From the NCBI GenBank assembly GCA_963565915.1, contig OY751490.1, forward strand, positions 1,240,001 through 1,304,000: a stretch of 64,000 bases of DNA, given 5' to 3'. This DNA comes from Entoloma clypeatum. Taxonomy: Eukaryota > Basidiomycota > Agaricomycetes > Agaricales > Entolomataceae. Below, piece after piece: positions 32,006 through 41,482 of the stretch. The notes under the pieces are model-generated. The model saw nothing but the letters and a program-made list of their open reading frames with translations. It had not been told where the DNA came from and did no database searches. The position numbers and the translations under genes are program-made. Each line of letters starts with the position of its first letter. Positions within the stretch are counted from its first letter, which is position 1.

Positions 32006-33624
32006 CAGTGCCTCACAAAACTGATTCAATGTTTGTTGCTTTTTGAATACCTTCAAGATAACTCTGCAAAGAATACCAATTGAATTAAACCTTTGGTATA
32101 TAATTGAAAGCCCTACTTCAGGGCTTTCAGAATATAAAGGAATCATATGATTTAGATCAGAATCCATGGAGATATGATTAAATCAAATCAGCAACTCATT
32201 GAATCAGTTTTGTGAGTACCTATGGCAATTATCACAATCAAATGCTTCACTGGTTGTATGGTAACCAGTTGTCATGACTTACTGATGGAACTTGAATAGA
32301 ACCCTGATGGGTTGTCAAGGAAAGTTGTATAAGAAGAATCCAACCTCAACAGCCTCCATAATTAATCATGCGCCCTATCTCCTCTTCCAACAAGGAAAAC
32401 ATTCTTTCTCTGGCCTCCAATGGTCACTCCACTTGTCATATTGCCTCTAACCTGGGTGTCAGCCAACCAACTGTCTCCAGAGTGCTTCAGAATCTTCTTC
32501 CTCATCGCAATCTCTCTTCTGGTGGTCGTCCATCCAAGCTTTCTCCCACCAACACACGAAACATACTTTCACAAGTCACCTCAGGGAGAGCCTCCAATGC
32601 TGTGCAGGCTACCAAACACATCAACACTGTCATCTCCAATCCTGTCTCCCCAGAAACTGTGAGAAGGGTTCTCAGAAAACATGAATTCAAGGCTGTAACA
32701 AAGAAGAAAAGACCTTTCTTAAAGGCCATACATCGGAAGAGGCGGTTGGCATTTGCTATGAAGCACAGGGAATGGACAGTGGAGGACTGGAAGAGGGTCA
32801 TTTGGTCAGATGAGACCAAAATCAACAGGTTTGGGTCAGATGGCAAGGAATGGGTCTGGAAAAAGAAGGGTGAGGGGCTTATTGAAAGAGAGGTTCAGGG
32901 CACAGTCAAGTTTGGGGGAGGAAATATTATGGTTTGGGGTTGTATGGGTTGGGAAGGTGTGGGGAGACTTGCAGAGGTTGAGGGGAGGATGGATGCTGAT
33001 CAGTATGTGTCCATTTTGGAGGACAATTTGCTGCCCAGCATGGAGGAGAGTGGAATCTCTGAAGAGGAGATCATTTTTCAGCAGGACAATGACCCCAAGC
33101 ACACCTCCAAGAAGGCCAAAAAATGGATGGACAGCAAGAATATTGCTCTGCTGGATTGGCCTGCACACTCCCCAGACCTCAATCCTATTGAACACCTCTG
33201 GGTTCATATTAAAAGGAAGTTGAATGAATATCCAACACCACCCAAGGGAGTCTGGGAGATTTGGGACAGAGCAGCAGAGGTGTGGAATAATATAGAACCA
33301 GAAGTGTGTCAAAACCTGATAGAAAGTATGCCAAGAAGGGTAGAGGCAGTAATCAAAGCTAAGGAGGGTAATACCAAGTACTAAAGTATAAAATACTGTA
33401 TTTATTGTATATACTCACAAAACTGATTCAATGAGTCCCTGGAGTAATTTGATCATATATTGATCACTTTTTATGGTAATTACATAATTATTGCAGATTC
33501 CAAGAGTCCTGAAGCAGGGCTTTTAACCAGATACCAATACCTTCTTTTGATTGGCATTATTTGCAAAGTTATTTTGAAGGTATTCACAAAGTAGCAAACA
33601 TTGAATCAGTTTTGTGAGGCACTG
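32006..33624 (+). mobile_element. Tc1-family DNA transposon, apparently intact
   Basis: 1619 bp with terminal inverted repeats starting CAGTGCCTCACAAAACTGAT. It is flanked by TA (32004-32005 and 33625-33626), the mariner/Tc1 target. Excision leaves GAAGATATGTAAAGG, exactly as in the Copia-A LTR at 60847 onward. Inside each roughly 200-bp end is a second copy of the 20-mer, inverted relative to the outer one (32197-32216 and 33414-33433). One intact transposase gene lies between the ends. Confidence 0.96.
32368..33384 (+). CDS. Tc1-type DD34E transposase
   Basis: 338 aa from ATG 32368. Two helix-turn-helix regions (about residues 10-42, including HIASNLGVSQPTVSRVL, and about 62-105) would bind the terminal repeats. 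The DDE catalytic domain has D148 (WSDETK), D240 (FQQDNDPKHTS) and E275 (LNPIEHLW). The last two are separated by 34 residues, as in Tc1 rather than mariner (DD34D). The length is normal for the family and there are no stops. It cuts the element out as DNA and inserts it at TA. With both ends intact, it could be mobile. No intron is needed. Confidence 0.95.
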   Translation: MRPISSSNKENILSLASNGHSTCHIASNLGVSQPTVSRVLQNLLPHRNLSSGGRPSKLSPTNTRNILSQVTSGRASNAVQATKHINTVISNPVSPETVRRVLRKHEFKAVTKKKRPFLKAIHRKRRLAFAMKHREWTVEDWKRVIWSDETKINRFGSDGKEWVWKKKGEGLIEREVQGTVKFGGGNIMVWGCMGWEGVGRLAEVEGRMDADQYVSILEDNLLPSMEESGISEEEIIFQQDNDPKHTSKKAKKWMDSKNIALLDWPAHSPDLNPIEHLWVHIKRKLNEYPTPPKGVWEIWDRAAEVWNNIEPEVCQNLIESMPRRVEAVIKAKEGNTKY

Positions 33625-33779
33625 TATGTAAAGGTCATGTGATGTAATCTAATCTAATCTAATCTATGTGATGGGAAAAGTTTCAACAGTGCTGAATGGG
33701 TTACTGGTGAAGTCTTCAAAGAAGCGCGACGTCTTGACTCGTCTGGTAGTTGCTCTCTTCGCTCTGGGCGAACCTAACG

Positions 33780-33790
33780 AGATTTAGCAA
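33780..33790 (-). promoter_or_regulatory. Primer-binding site of Gypsy-A2 (self-priming type)
   Basis: On the minus strand TTGCTAAATCT follows the LTR by two bases. It is complementary to AGATTTAGCAA inside the same LTR (33875-33865), about 30 bp downstream of TATATAA (33908-33902). Confidence 0.8.
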
Positions 33791-33792
33791 CT

Positions 33793-34159
33793 TGTTATGC
33801 TTAACAAACCGTTCCAAGGTTCGGGCAGAGTATGCAGGAAGTGGAAGGGCGAAGAGCAAAGTGATTGCTAAATCTAAGGAATGTAGCTATGGTACATGGG
33901 GTTTATATAGTACTGGCTACGAGCGGTAGCGAGTGAGTCAGTAGCTGCGGAAGGCAGTGCGGATGAGTCAGTAACTGTGGAAAGGCAGTGCGAAGTGAGT
34001 CAGACGACTGCGGAGTGCGAGTCAGCGTGGGAGCGAAGTATACTAAAGGAGAATGGTAGAGTAAAGGTAAATGAATAAGCGGTCCGATGAGTCAAAGAAA
34101 TAACGAAGGTACAATGCAAGGGAACAGTGCGTAACATACAAACCGGTAAGTCCGTAACA
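33793..34159 (-). repeat. 5' LTR of Gypsy-A2 (long form)
   Basis: 367 bp; the minus strand reads TGTTACGGACTT to AAGCATAACA. It keeps TATA box and self-primer, so it is the active-type LTR of the family. Its right flank is not a visible duplication of the truncated left end. Confidence 0.92.
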
Positions 34160-34585
34160 GGGACTATATATCATCAAGTATGTATTTATTTTGTGAAACT
34201 TCGCCACGGACTTTAAGTTATAGAGGTGCTGTGCTCTGACCAAATAATAGTAAACAATGCGCAAAATGCATCACGCAGGCGCATGCGGTGCCTTTCTCAT
34301 GATCTAATAATAGTTTGAAGTAATAGAACTACATATGGGATATGTATTCACCTTCTGACACACTGTGTATAATTTTTAGAAGTCCAGATGGGGTGGGAAT
34401 GGTGAAATGTGCAGATTTCAGGAAAAGTGCTATATCTCCCCAAGGAATGAACCAAATTTGAAAAATGAATGTGTTTCATTCGGGTCTGGTTTCGGTCTGG
34501 TTCTAGGTTCTTGAGACTGGACTTAGAAACACTAATCTGATCAGTGGCTGCTTGACTTACGGTTCGACTTACAGCTTGACTTACA
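34160..34585. other. Non-coding stretch, nothing recognised
   Basis: AT-rich DNA without a supported gene. It ends in three imperfect direct repeats of about 12-13 bp containing TTGACTTAC or TCGACTTAC (34551-34584). Confidence 0.45.
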
Positions 34586-35059
34586 ATGAGCCGACCTCAT
34601 GTCACTCCAGGGTATAGTTCCCAACATCCCATCAAACCGAAATCGGCTAACGTTTCCATCAATCCCACTAGCTCTGAAAAGCAAAACTCACCATATCAAG
34701 GTAGGTGTGAGAGATCCCCAAACAAACCCTGGAGAGCAGAGAATTTGGGAGTCTCTATCATGTTCTGAGTTTTTATTCTGGGGTACAGAGGATACATTTT
34801 TTTATACATTTTTTTATTTACTTTTTTTTTGATGAACAACTTTGGTTGCCATCAAACACCCATCATGGCAACCCTTTCTGCTCATCATCCAACCCTCTGC
34901 GGCAACCAGATTCCCAAACGAGGCATCACAATCGTGCACCGCCCAAGAGATCTGACTTAATCACATCAGACCCTGCCAGGACCCTTGATCAATCAGTGAT
35001 CACTCAGTGTCTTACAGGTCAGATCTCAGACTTTCCCACCCAGCCAAAACCTTGTAAGC
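34586..35059 (+). pseudogene. Possible remnant of a host gene (two candidate exons)
   Basis: ATG 34586 starts a Ser/Pro/Asn-rich frame that reaches CAAG|GTAGGTG near 34700, a plausible donor. A frame preceded by GGCAACCAG near 34910 (DSQTRHHNRAPPKRSDL) is in compatible phase and runs to ACAG|GTCAGA near 35019. The foldback element at 35067 follows. No downstream exon was found and no family is recognised. The evidence is splice-like signals and phase only. Confidence 0.25.
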
Positions 35060-35066
35060 CATCCAG

Positions 35067-35497
35067 CCCAGTGAAAATCAGGTCATATGGGAGTGGGTTT
35101 TCTCAGGGCTATTTTAGGTTTGATCTTGCTTAACTTGGTTTAAATCAGTCCAAATGGAAAATTTAATTTGATCGACAGCGAGTCCAACTTTAAGGGTTTG
35201 AGTCAGGATAACCTGGAAAATTTGGGAACAAGCAGGATGTGATCTGGTTTTCTCAGGTTTTTTCAGGGGTGATTCAGTTAAAATCTGTCAAACCAGGGGA
35301 ATTAAGTGGGAACCTGTGGGAATTGATGGTTGAATTTCTGGATTATTCTGACTCAAACCCTCTCAAACCCTTAAAGTTGGACTCACTGTCAATCAAATCA
35401 AATTTCCCATTCATACTGATTTAAACCAAGTTAGGCAAGATCAAACCTAAAATAGCGCTGAGAAAACCCACTCTCATGTGACCCAATTTCCACTGGG
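35067..35497. mobile_element. Foldback/MITE element with 7-bp target duplication
   Basis: Two inverted arms of about 147 bp (35067 to about 35213, and about 35350 to 35497) begin CCCAGTG and match at roughly 85-90%. They surround a loop of about 130 bp. Perfect CATCCAG repeats flank the element (35060-35066 and 35498-35504). There is no coding capacity. The 7-bp duplication and long arms fit a non-autonomous cut-and-paste element whose superfamily I cannot name with certainty. Confidence 0.85.
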
Positions 35498-35508
35498 CAT
35501 CCAGGATA

Positions 35509-36036
35509 GGGTCGCGGAAATAACTCAGCCGAGGTTTTTTACCAGTAAGTTACCTAGGCTGGTTGGGAGGTGGTTATTTACCTAGTAATTTACCAGTAAT
35601 TTACTGTATCACGTGCTGAAACATGACTTTTTTTTTTTTCAAAAAATTTCACGATGTGCCCGCTCAATACAGCTACTAAAATGGACGACTGAAGTCATTA
35701 TCTACACCGTTCTGTGTTAGTGACAGAGTCTTAACATCTCCTGGATGTTTCTTCTGCGAGGATGTGACTTCGGAGGCCGTCCAAGATGTTGAGTCTCGGG
35801 GAGGGGAGAAGAATATATGCAATATCGTCTGGGATGCTTTTCATCTTCGTAGTAGATCGCTTGCCTGCAGCCTTGTCATGTTCACGCAACAAAAAAAATT
35901 GTTTTTTGGGCCTTTATCTGCATGTGCCTAGTTAATTTACCTACCGAAATCAGGTCCCAAGTGACCATGGTAAATTACCAGTAAATTACTTGTAAATAAC
36001 TACATTGGTAAATAACTCAAGTTATTTCCGCAACCC
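35509..36036. mobile_element. Second MITE-like element with GGGTYGCGGAAATAACT ends and TA flanks
   Basis: The left end GGGTCGCGGAAATAACT and right end AGTTATTTCCGCAACCC are inverted repeats, flanked by TA (35507-35508 and 36037-36038). Subterminal arrays of GTAAATTACC/GTAATTTACC motifs sit in both arms. 528 bp, non-coding. It lies 11 bp from the previous foldback element. TA flanks suggest a Tc1/mariner-type mover. Confidence 0.75.
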
Positions 36037-36232
36037 TAAGATTCCAGGATAATTGAGGCGACATGAGTTGACATGGCAGGAAAAATAAAAGGGTGTTATA
36101 AAAATAGATCCTCTGTACAGACATGTGTAATAACCAAGTCTGTATTCAAAGTTGATGGTTGTGAAGTGGCGAGATGGTATCATTGCCATTGACGAGAGCC
36201 TTGGATGGGTTATCGGGGAGAATATATCATGT

Positions 36233-36274
36233 CACGTGACTCAGCGGGTTGCAAAGTTTTTCCGAGATCACGTG
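36233..36274 (+). promoter_or_regulatory. Two CACGTG boxes upstream of the host gene
   Basis: CACGTG at 36233-36238 and 36269-36274, about 70-110 bp before the ATG at 36345, suggests bHLH-type binding sites in its promoter. The role is inferred from the motif and position. Confidence 0.35.
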
Positions 36275-36344
36275 TTTCGAAAAATCTGCTGAGTAGTTGT
36301 GGGAAAGTCACGTCGCGACTCCACATTGAACCGAACATCGCACA

Positions 36345-37007
36345 ATGAATCCCGCCCCCCACGAAGGAGCCCAACCGCTCAACCTGCCACAGGATGTCCT
36401 AAAAAGCCTGATCGATGCGATGAACCGCGCAGTGACAAAATATCTTTGGGATCTTATTGCAATGGATGCTCAGCGTGCCAGAGCGGAAGAACAGAAATCC
36501 AAATATGCTAATCTCCTCTTGAACATTGACAACAAGATTCTCCACCAATTATCAAAGACGGCGCATACACACAAATGGATGCCTCTGCGGACTCGCGAGT
36601 CTTTGGAGCAGTTTCTGGAGAAGATGAACGATGAAGAGTTCAAAGAATGGCGTGACGGATTCATGAGAATTATCGAAAATCGAGATTGGGCTTCTCGAGC
36701 TGCCAATCGTACGTGCTTGATCGTTGACCATCTTCTGGCGCAATTGATTCCTCCCAGTGAAACTCCCCAATGTTCACCAGATGGATTGGTTTCGAGAAAT
36801 CAGGCATGCTTCCTTGTCTTACATAACTTTTAGTCCATACATTTAAACATTGTACCTGTGTTAGCGACGCAACTCGTCAAAGTACGACTTTCCTGGTGTA
36901 CGCCATTGACATCTAACAAACTTTTGCGGACAGGGCTCGCGGGGGCATATGAACAACCCTTTATCGGCGATGCGGCCGATGCTTTCATTGACCATCTTAC
37001 GCATTGA
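36345..37007 (+). CDS. Four-exon host gene, 166-aa protein of unknown function
   Basis: Exons 36345-36708, 36758-36803, 36865-36881 and 36934-37007 give 166 codons plus stop. Introns are 49 bp (GTACGT...CCCAG), 61 bp (GC-AG type: GCATGC...GTTAG) and 52 bp (GTACGA...ACAG, with CTAAC before the acceptor). Phases 1, 2 and 1 fit exactly, and exon 3 is only 17 nt. The product is mostly alpha-helical and polar, with a Trp/Arg-rich centre (EWRDGFMRIIENRDW) and the C-terminal sequence RLAGAYEQPFIGDAADAF. No signal peptide or membrane segment. Unspliced, the first exon would read to a stop at 36833, but the spliced form gives the more coherent C-terminus. I do not recognise a family. Confidence 0.6.
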
Positions 37008-37073
37008 TCGCTCAGACAAGATACAAGACATAGAGGCCTTATCTGATTAATGGCCAGCTTCATCTTATCTATT

Positions 37074-37436
37074 TGTTTCACACTTACTATTCACTTTTAC
37101 ATCATTCAGGCCCCGGCTTCCGCTTACTCACTACAGTATGGTCATCGTTACCATATCTAGATGGTTACTCTCACACATCCTTGACATCGTGTTACTTATT
37201 GGACTATATTTAGATACTCTGACTCACACCGCAGCAGTTACCATAGACACCTATTCCGGGTCCGCTTCTGGAGTCAGACCGGAACCGCTCTAGAGTCATC
37301 TAGATGACTCGACCTTCTAGTATATATAGGGTAGATACATTGCATGTATTCCCCAGATCTAGCAATCACCTTGGTATCCGCCTTTGCTACTTAAGCCTCT
37401 CTGCCTAAGCATCGCATGGGTTTGTCAACCATAACA
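37074..37436 (+). repeat. Solo LTR of a Gypsy-A-related family
   Basis: About 363 bp, TGTTTCACAC to AACCATAACA. It has TATATATA at 37321-37328 and AGATCTAGCAA at 37355-37365, the same layout (TATA, 30 bp, self-primer ending AGCAATCAC) as Gypsy-A. No internal region or complementary PBS follows, and no clear target duplication is seen. The left boundary is less certain than the right. Confidence 0.65.
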
Positions 37437-38286
37437 AGAGAACTAATGGGAGGGTGTCATGTGACTGGGGTTTTGACATTTTGACAACAGTGAGAAAAGT
37501 CTGACAAATTCTGACAAAGACTGAAAAAAAGTTATGTAAGTCTTATGTAAAATTACATAAGAAATTGGTCAGCTTTTCGTCCTCCCCTCATGGGGAGCAC
37601 GAAGTGTGAACCTTTTTTCCTGGATTTTCGTGCACCCTTGATGGTGGCAGGGAACCTTTTGTTCTTGATTGATGGGGCCCTGCATCAAGGGGTGTTCCCC
37701 TTTTGGACACAAAACATGAGGAAAACATGTGTTCACCATGAGGGTTAAACATCTGTGCAGTGATCTTCATTGTTGATCAAGGTGAAGTCCAGAGAAGTCC
37801 TGGGTCCCTGGCTTCCTTGAAAGAGGTGTCTGCCAGTTGTTTTTTTGGACCTCTCTCTGGACTGCAGTATACAGGGAGATTGAGTTGTTTTCACAACTTA
37901 TTTTGTCTCTATTTCAACTGTTGCTGCTTGAACCGATTTCACTTTTGGATTTCATTGCAAAGGTGTGGTAGTATTTCTCTTCCCTTCTCTTTTCTGGCCA
38001 CAGCAAGATCGCAACGCTCATTTTGCGAGCATGATTTTTTGTGTCACCAGAGTACAGCCTATTCGTGAGACAAAGTACATTGGACTGGGACGTCTGAGAG
38101 GCTGGAGTAACGTTGAGTCCGACTCTGCCGAAATACCGTACTTGACAAGGCTGTGATATACACAGCGCGGTTGTGGGTTTGGCTTTGAGTGACTCAGACC
38201 GTTCTCACTGCAAGTGGTTGTATTCGCTTTTTCTGCACCTGCTGCAAGGCTCTATTTCCAATTCTAACCGTTGAATTAATTCTGCC
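37437..38286. other. Non-coding stretch upstream of the Helitron ORF
   Basis: No gene is supported. Several short dyads occur: CTTATGTAAAATTACATAAG near 37542-37561, and GTGCACCCTTGATG paired with CATCAAGGGG near 37630-37692. It probably includes the Helitron 5' end and promoter, but I could not fix a 5'-TC terminus. Confidence 0.4.
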
Positions 38287-41200
38287 ATGTATGTTATTTG
38301 GATACTTTGTCTTCCAACTTACTTTATTCACATTTAATTAGGTCTTTTACACCTCCTCCTGGCCCATCACCTCCTGCTTCCCCTGTCACTCCCGAAACTG
38401 CCCGGCATGCTGCCCGTGCTGCTGAACGTTATCAGCGCAATCAGATGACTGATCCAGACCATCGGCGAAATCAATCCAGGAATGTGTCACAACCTCCATT
38501 GCCTGTCCCACCTCAGCCAAACTTTGGAGCAATAATGGCTGCTTTGATTCCAGAGACATATCCCTCCCATTCACCGTTTACCTGTTGGACCAGCCAATCT
38601 CTTGGGTCCTGCACCAGCAATACCTCAAACCCACATTCCTCCCATCTACCTGCTGTTGCACCAGGAATTGCTGCAGCGATTCCTGAAACCCATTTGCCAG
38701 ACAATTGGAATGCTCCCTTGCAGCATGCTCTTCCTCTTGCTCCACATTTACCACTGCCACCCCGGAGAGGACGTCCTTCCATACACCAACAACCATCACT
38801 TCAGCAACTGCAAGAGGAGTTTAGACAAAGGTCAGAGCAGCAGAGACATGTTGCTCTGTTATTGGCTCAGGAACAACAGAGACACCATGCACAGATGATA
38901 GCTCAGGAACAGCAGAGACAGCTTCAATTGGAGGAGGAGACTCAAAGACATCAGATGCAGCTAATGGCTCAACAACAGGAGTTGGCTTTTCAGGAGAAAC
39001 AAAGACGTCAGATCCAGTTGCAGGAGGATCAACAACGACAGCAGGAGTTGAGACTGCAGGAACAACAGAGATTGGCTGTCTTGGAGGCTATACAGCAGCA
39101 AGTAGCACAGCAGGAACAACAACAGGCAGCTGCATTACAGGCTGAACAAAGAGTGCTCTCAGTCCATGCAGAGCGGGAGCGACAGAATACTGAAATTGCA
39201 GCCAGACACATGGCATATCTTCGGGCTGTTGAGGCTGAACGACAGGCTGCCTATGATCCCAATGCTGATAATCCACAACAAAACCAGATAGATGAGAATG
39301 AACGGTTGGCTCAACGGATCCTTGATGATGAGCAGGCACAGCTGGCTCACCAGGCAGACTTGGCTCGATTGGAACGTTGATGACTAGCAGCTGAGGCACT
39401 GGAAAATGAAAATCAGAATGAAGTCACTCCAGACCAGCAGCAGGCTCAGAATGATTATCAACAGAATATTGATGGTGGTAATGATAATTTGGAGCAGCAA
39501 CAACCTCCAGAGCCAGATGGGAACAACCAAGCACCTCCTGCACCACTACAGAATATTTATGGACACAACTGGCCACTCCCAGTGCCCAGAGGTCGTGTTT
39601 CCTATGATGTTGAGCCTAATCGGCAGGACTTGGGGCTCATGGATGGTGCATGTGGTTATTGCCATGTACTTCATTTTAATGCAGAGAAACTGTCCAAGTC
39701 CACCAGAAATAATCCAAAATTTGGCATGTGCTGCCTTCAGGGACAAATCCAGCTCACACCCTATCAACGTGCACCTGAGGAACTATGGCGCTTTCTATCT
39801 GGCATCCATCAATTCTCAAGCCGCTTTAAAAAGAACATTCGTCAGTACAATGCTGCCTTTGCATTTACTTCTCTGGATGTCAAGCTTGATCTGGCAGTTG
39901 TCAATGGATCTGGACCCTACAGCTTTCGGATTCAGGGAGAACTACACCATCTATCTGGTGCCTTGGTGCCAAGGGGTGATTTGGTACCATCCTATGCCCA
40001 GATGTACATCTATGATGCCGACGAACAGCTACAGATGTGTGGAGCACGCAATATCAATCTGGATGCAACCATCATTGCTGAGCTTCAGGCTATGCTGCAC
40101 CGGGACAATCCATATGTTGAGCGCTATAAGCAGGCATGGCAAATCATGAATGAGAAGCCACCTGAGGAACAGCACAATGTCCGTCTCATTCTCACAGCTG
40201 ATGGCATGGATCCCTGGAGATACAATCTGCCCAACAATGCCAATGAAATTGCTGCTATTATTCCAGGTGACAGTTTGATCCAGCCAAAAAGTGACAGAGA
40301 CATTGTGTTGCGCTTCAGGGATGGTCGTCTGAAAGAAATGAGCAACCTCCATCCTCTCTATTCTCCTCTCCACTATGTCCTTCTATTTCCCTCTGGCCAA
40401 TATGGCTGGCATCCAAAGCTTCCCATCCATCCTGGTGCTGAAGGTCAGACATGGAGCAAATTTGTCAGCGAACACTGCTATTATGCATATCATCTCCAAC
40501 CAAAGGATGTGCCACTTCAAGAACAGCCTCCAATGTTTCTTTGTGGAAAGTTGTTTCAACAGTTTATTGTTGATGCCTGGGCCTCCCATCAGCAGAATCT
40601 CTTGGCTTGGTGCTTCCACAATCAAAAGAGATTGCGAGCAGATGTCTATCAGGGCTTGCAGGATGCAGCACATGGGGACAATGACCAGAATCTCAACTTG
40701 GCAAATCATGGTCAACAGATGATTCTGCCCTCTTCTTTCATGGGAAGTGAACGACAGTTGAATCAGTCATTTCAGGACTCTATGGCTCTGTGCCGACTCC
40801 TATTGGTCCCTCATATCTTTTGTACCATGACAGCCAATCCAAACTGGGAGGAAATCACAAATGCTCTGTTCACACTGCCAGATGGATCCAAGCAAAAAGT
40901 CACAGGACCGTCCAGATATTGTCTCCAGAGTATTTGAGCTGAAGAAAAATGCAGTCCTGAGAGGGATCAAATCAGGAGTTGTGTTTGGCAAAGTCACTGG
41001 CATGGTGCATACTATCGAGTTCCAGAAGAGAGGTCTGCCCCACATGCACCTCTTGATTTGGTTGGACGAGGAGTACAGAATCCAAACACCAGAAGAGATC
41101 GATCATATGATTTCAGCAGAGATTCCTGCCAAAGAAAAACATCCACGGCTTCACAAACTGGTGACTTCCTTTATGCTCCATGGCCCATGCAATCAGCAAT

Positions 41201-41342
41201 GTTTGGTCAATGGAAAGTGTAGTAAAGGATATCAAAAAGACTTTCAGGAGACCACTCAATTTTCTGAAAATGGATATCCGGCATACCGGAGGTGCAAGAA
41301 TAATGTTACATTCAAAAAGACTGAATATAATCAAACTGATGG

Positions 41343-41394
41343 GTAACTGCTTTTTTTGAACCATTGAAAAATTTTAATTTATTGGTTTTTACAG
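41343..41394 (+). other. Intron in Helitron Rep, first of a similar pair
   Basis: 52 bp, GTAACT...TTTACAG. Its 3' part (TTTTTTTGAACCATTGAAAAA...TTATTGGTTTTTACAG) is nearly repeated in the next intron, 30 bp downstream. Confidence 0.7.
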
Positions 41395-41424
41395 AGCGCC
41401 TGATGAACATGTGTATACCAACCA

Positions 41425-41482
41425 GTGGGATTTTTTTTCTTTGAACCAATTGAAAAAAATTGGATTGATTGGTTTTTTACAG
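41425..41482 (+). other. Intron in Helitron Rep, second of a similar pair
   Basis: 58 bp, GTGGGA...TTTACAG, with an atypical donor. It shares CTTTGAACCAATTGAAAAA and GATTGGTTTTTTACAG with the preceding intron. It contains an inverted pair AACCAAT/ATTGGTT. Removing both introns joins Rep in phase (VYTNQ then DVVPHCPYL). Confidence 0.65.

Larger units (their letters stand above)
31758..33688 (-). repeat. Copia-A solo LTR, split by Tc1, with GTGCT target duplication
   Basis: The LTR reads TGTTGAAGTTCC at 31758 and GTTTCAACA at 33688 on the plus strand. Without Tc1 (32006-33624) and the extra TA it is 310 bp. It is flanked by GTGCT on both sides (31753-31757 and 33689-33693). Removing it with one GTGCT restores the Gypsy-A leader. 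It arose by LTR-LTR recombination of a full Copia-A insertion. Confidence 0.95.
26045..34159 (-). mobile_element. Gypsy-A2, 3'-truncated copy with a nested Copia LTR and Tc1 element
   Basis: On the minus strand: a 367-bp 5' LTR (33793-34159), self-priming PBS (33780-33790), a leader split by a Copia-A solo LTR (31758-33688), gag (31422-30199) and pol (about 30198-26210). The first codons of the third ORF follow, and homology to Gypsy-A1 stops near 26045. The 3' LTR is absent. Pol is one frame with scattered TGA codons and an in-frame 339-bp duplication in integrase. The gag ATG has become ACG. Confidence 0.92.

Noticed and set aside
36830..37081. 83-codon minus-strand ORF
   Set aside because: Antisense to exons 3 and 4 of the host gene, with no motif.
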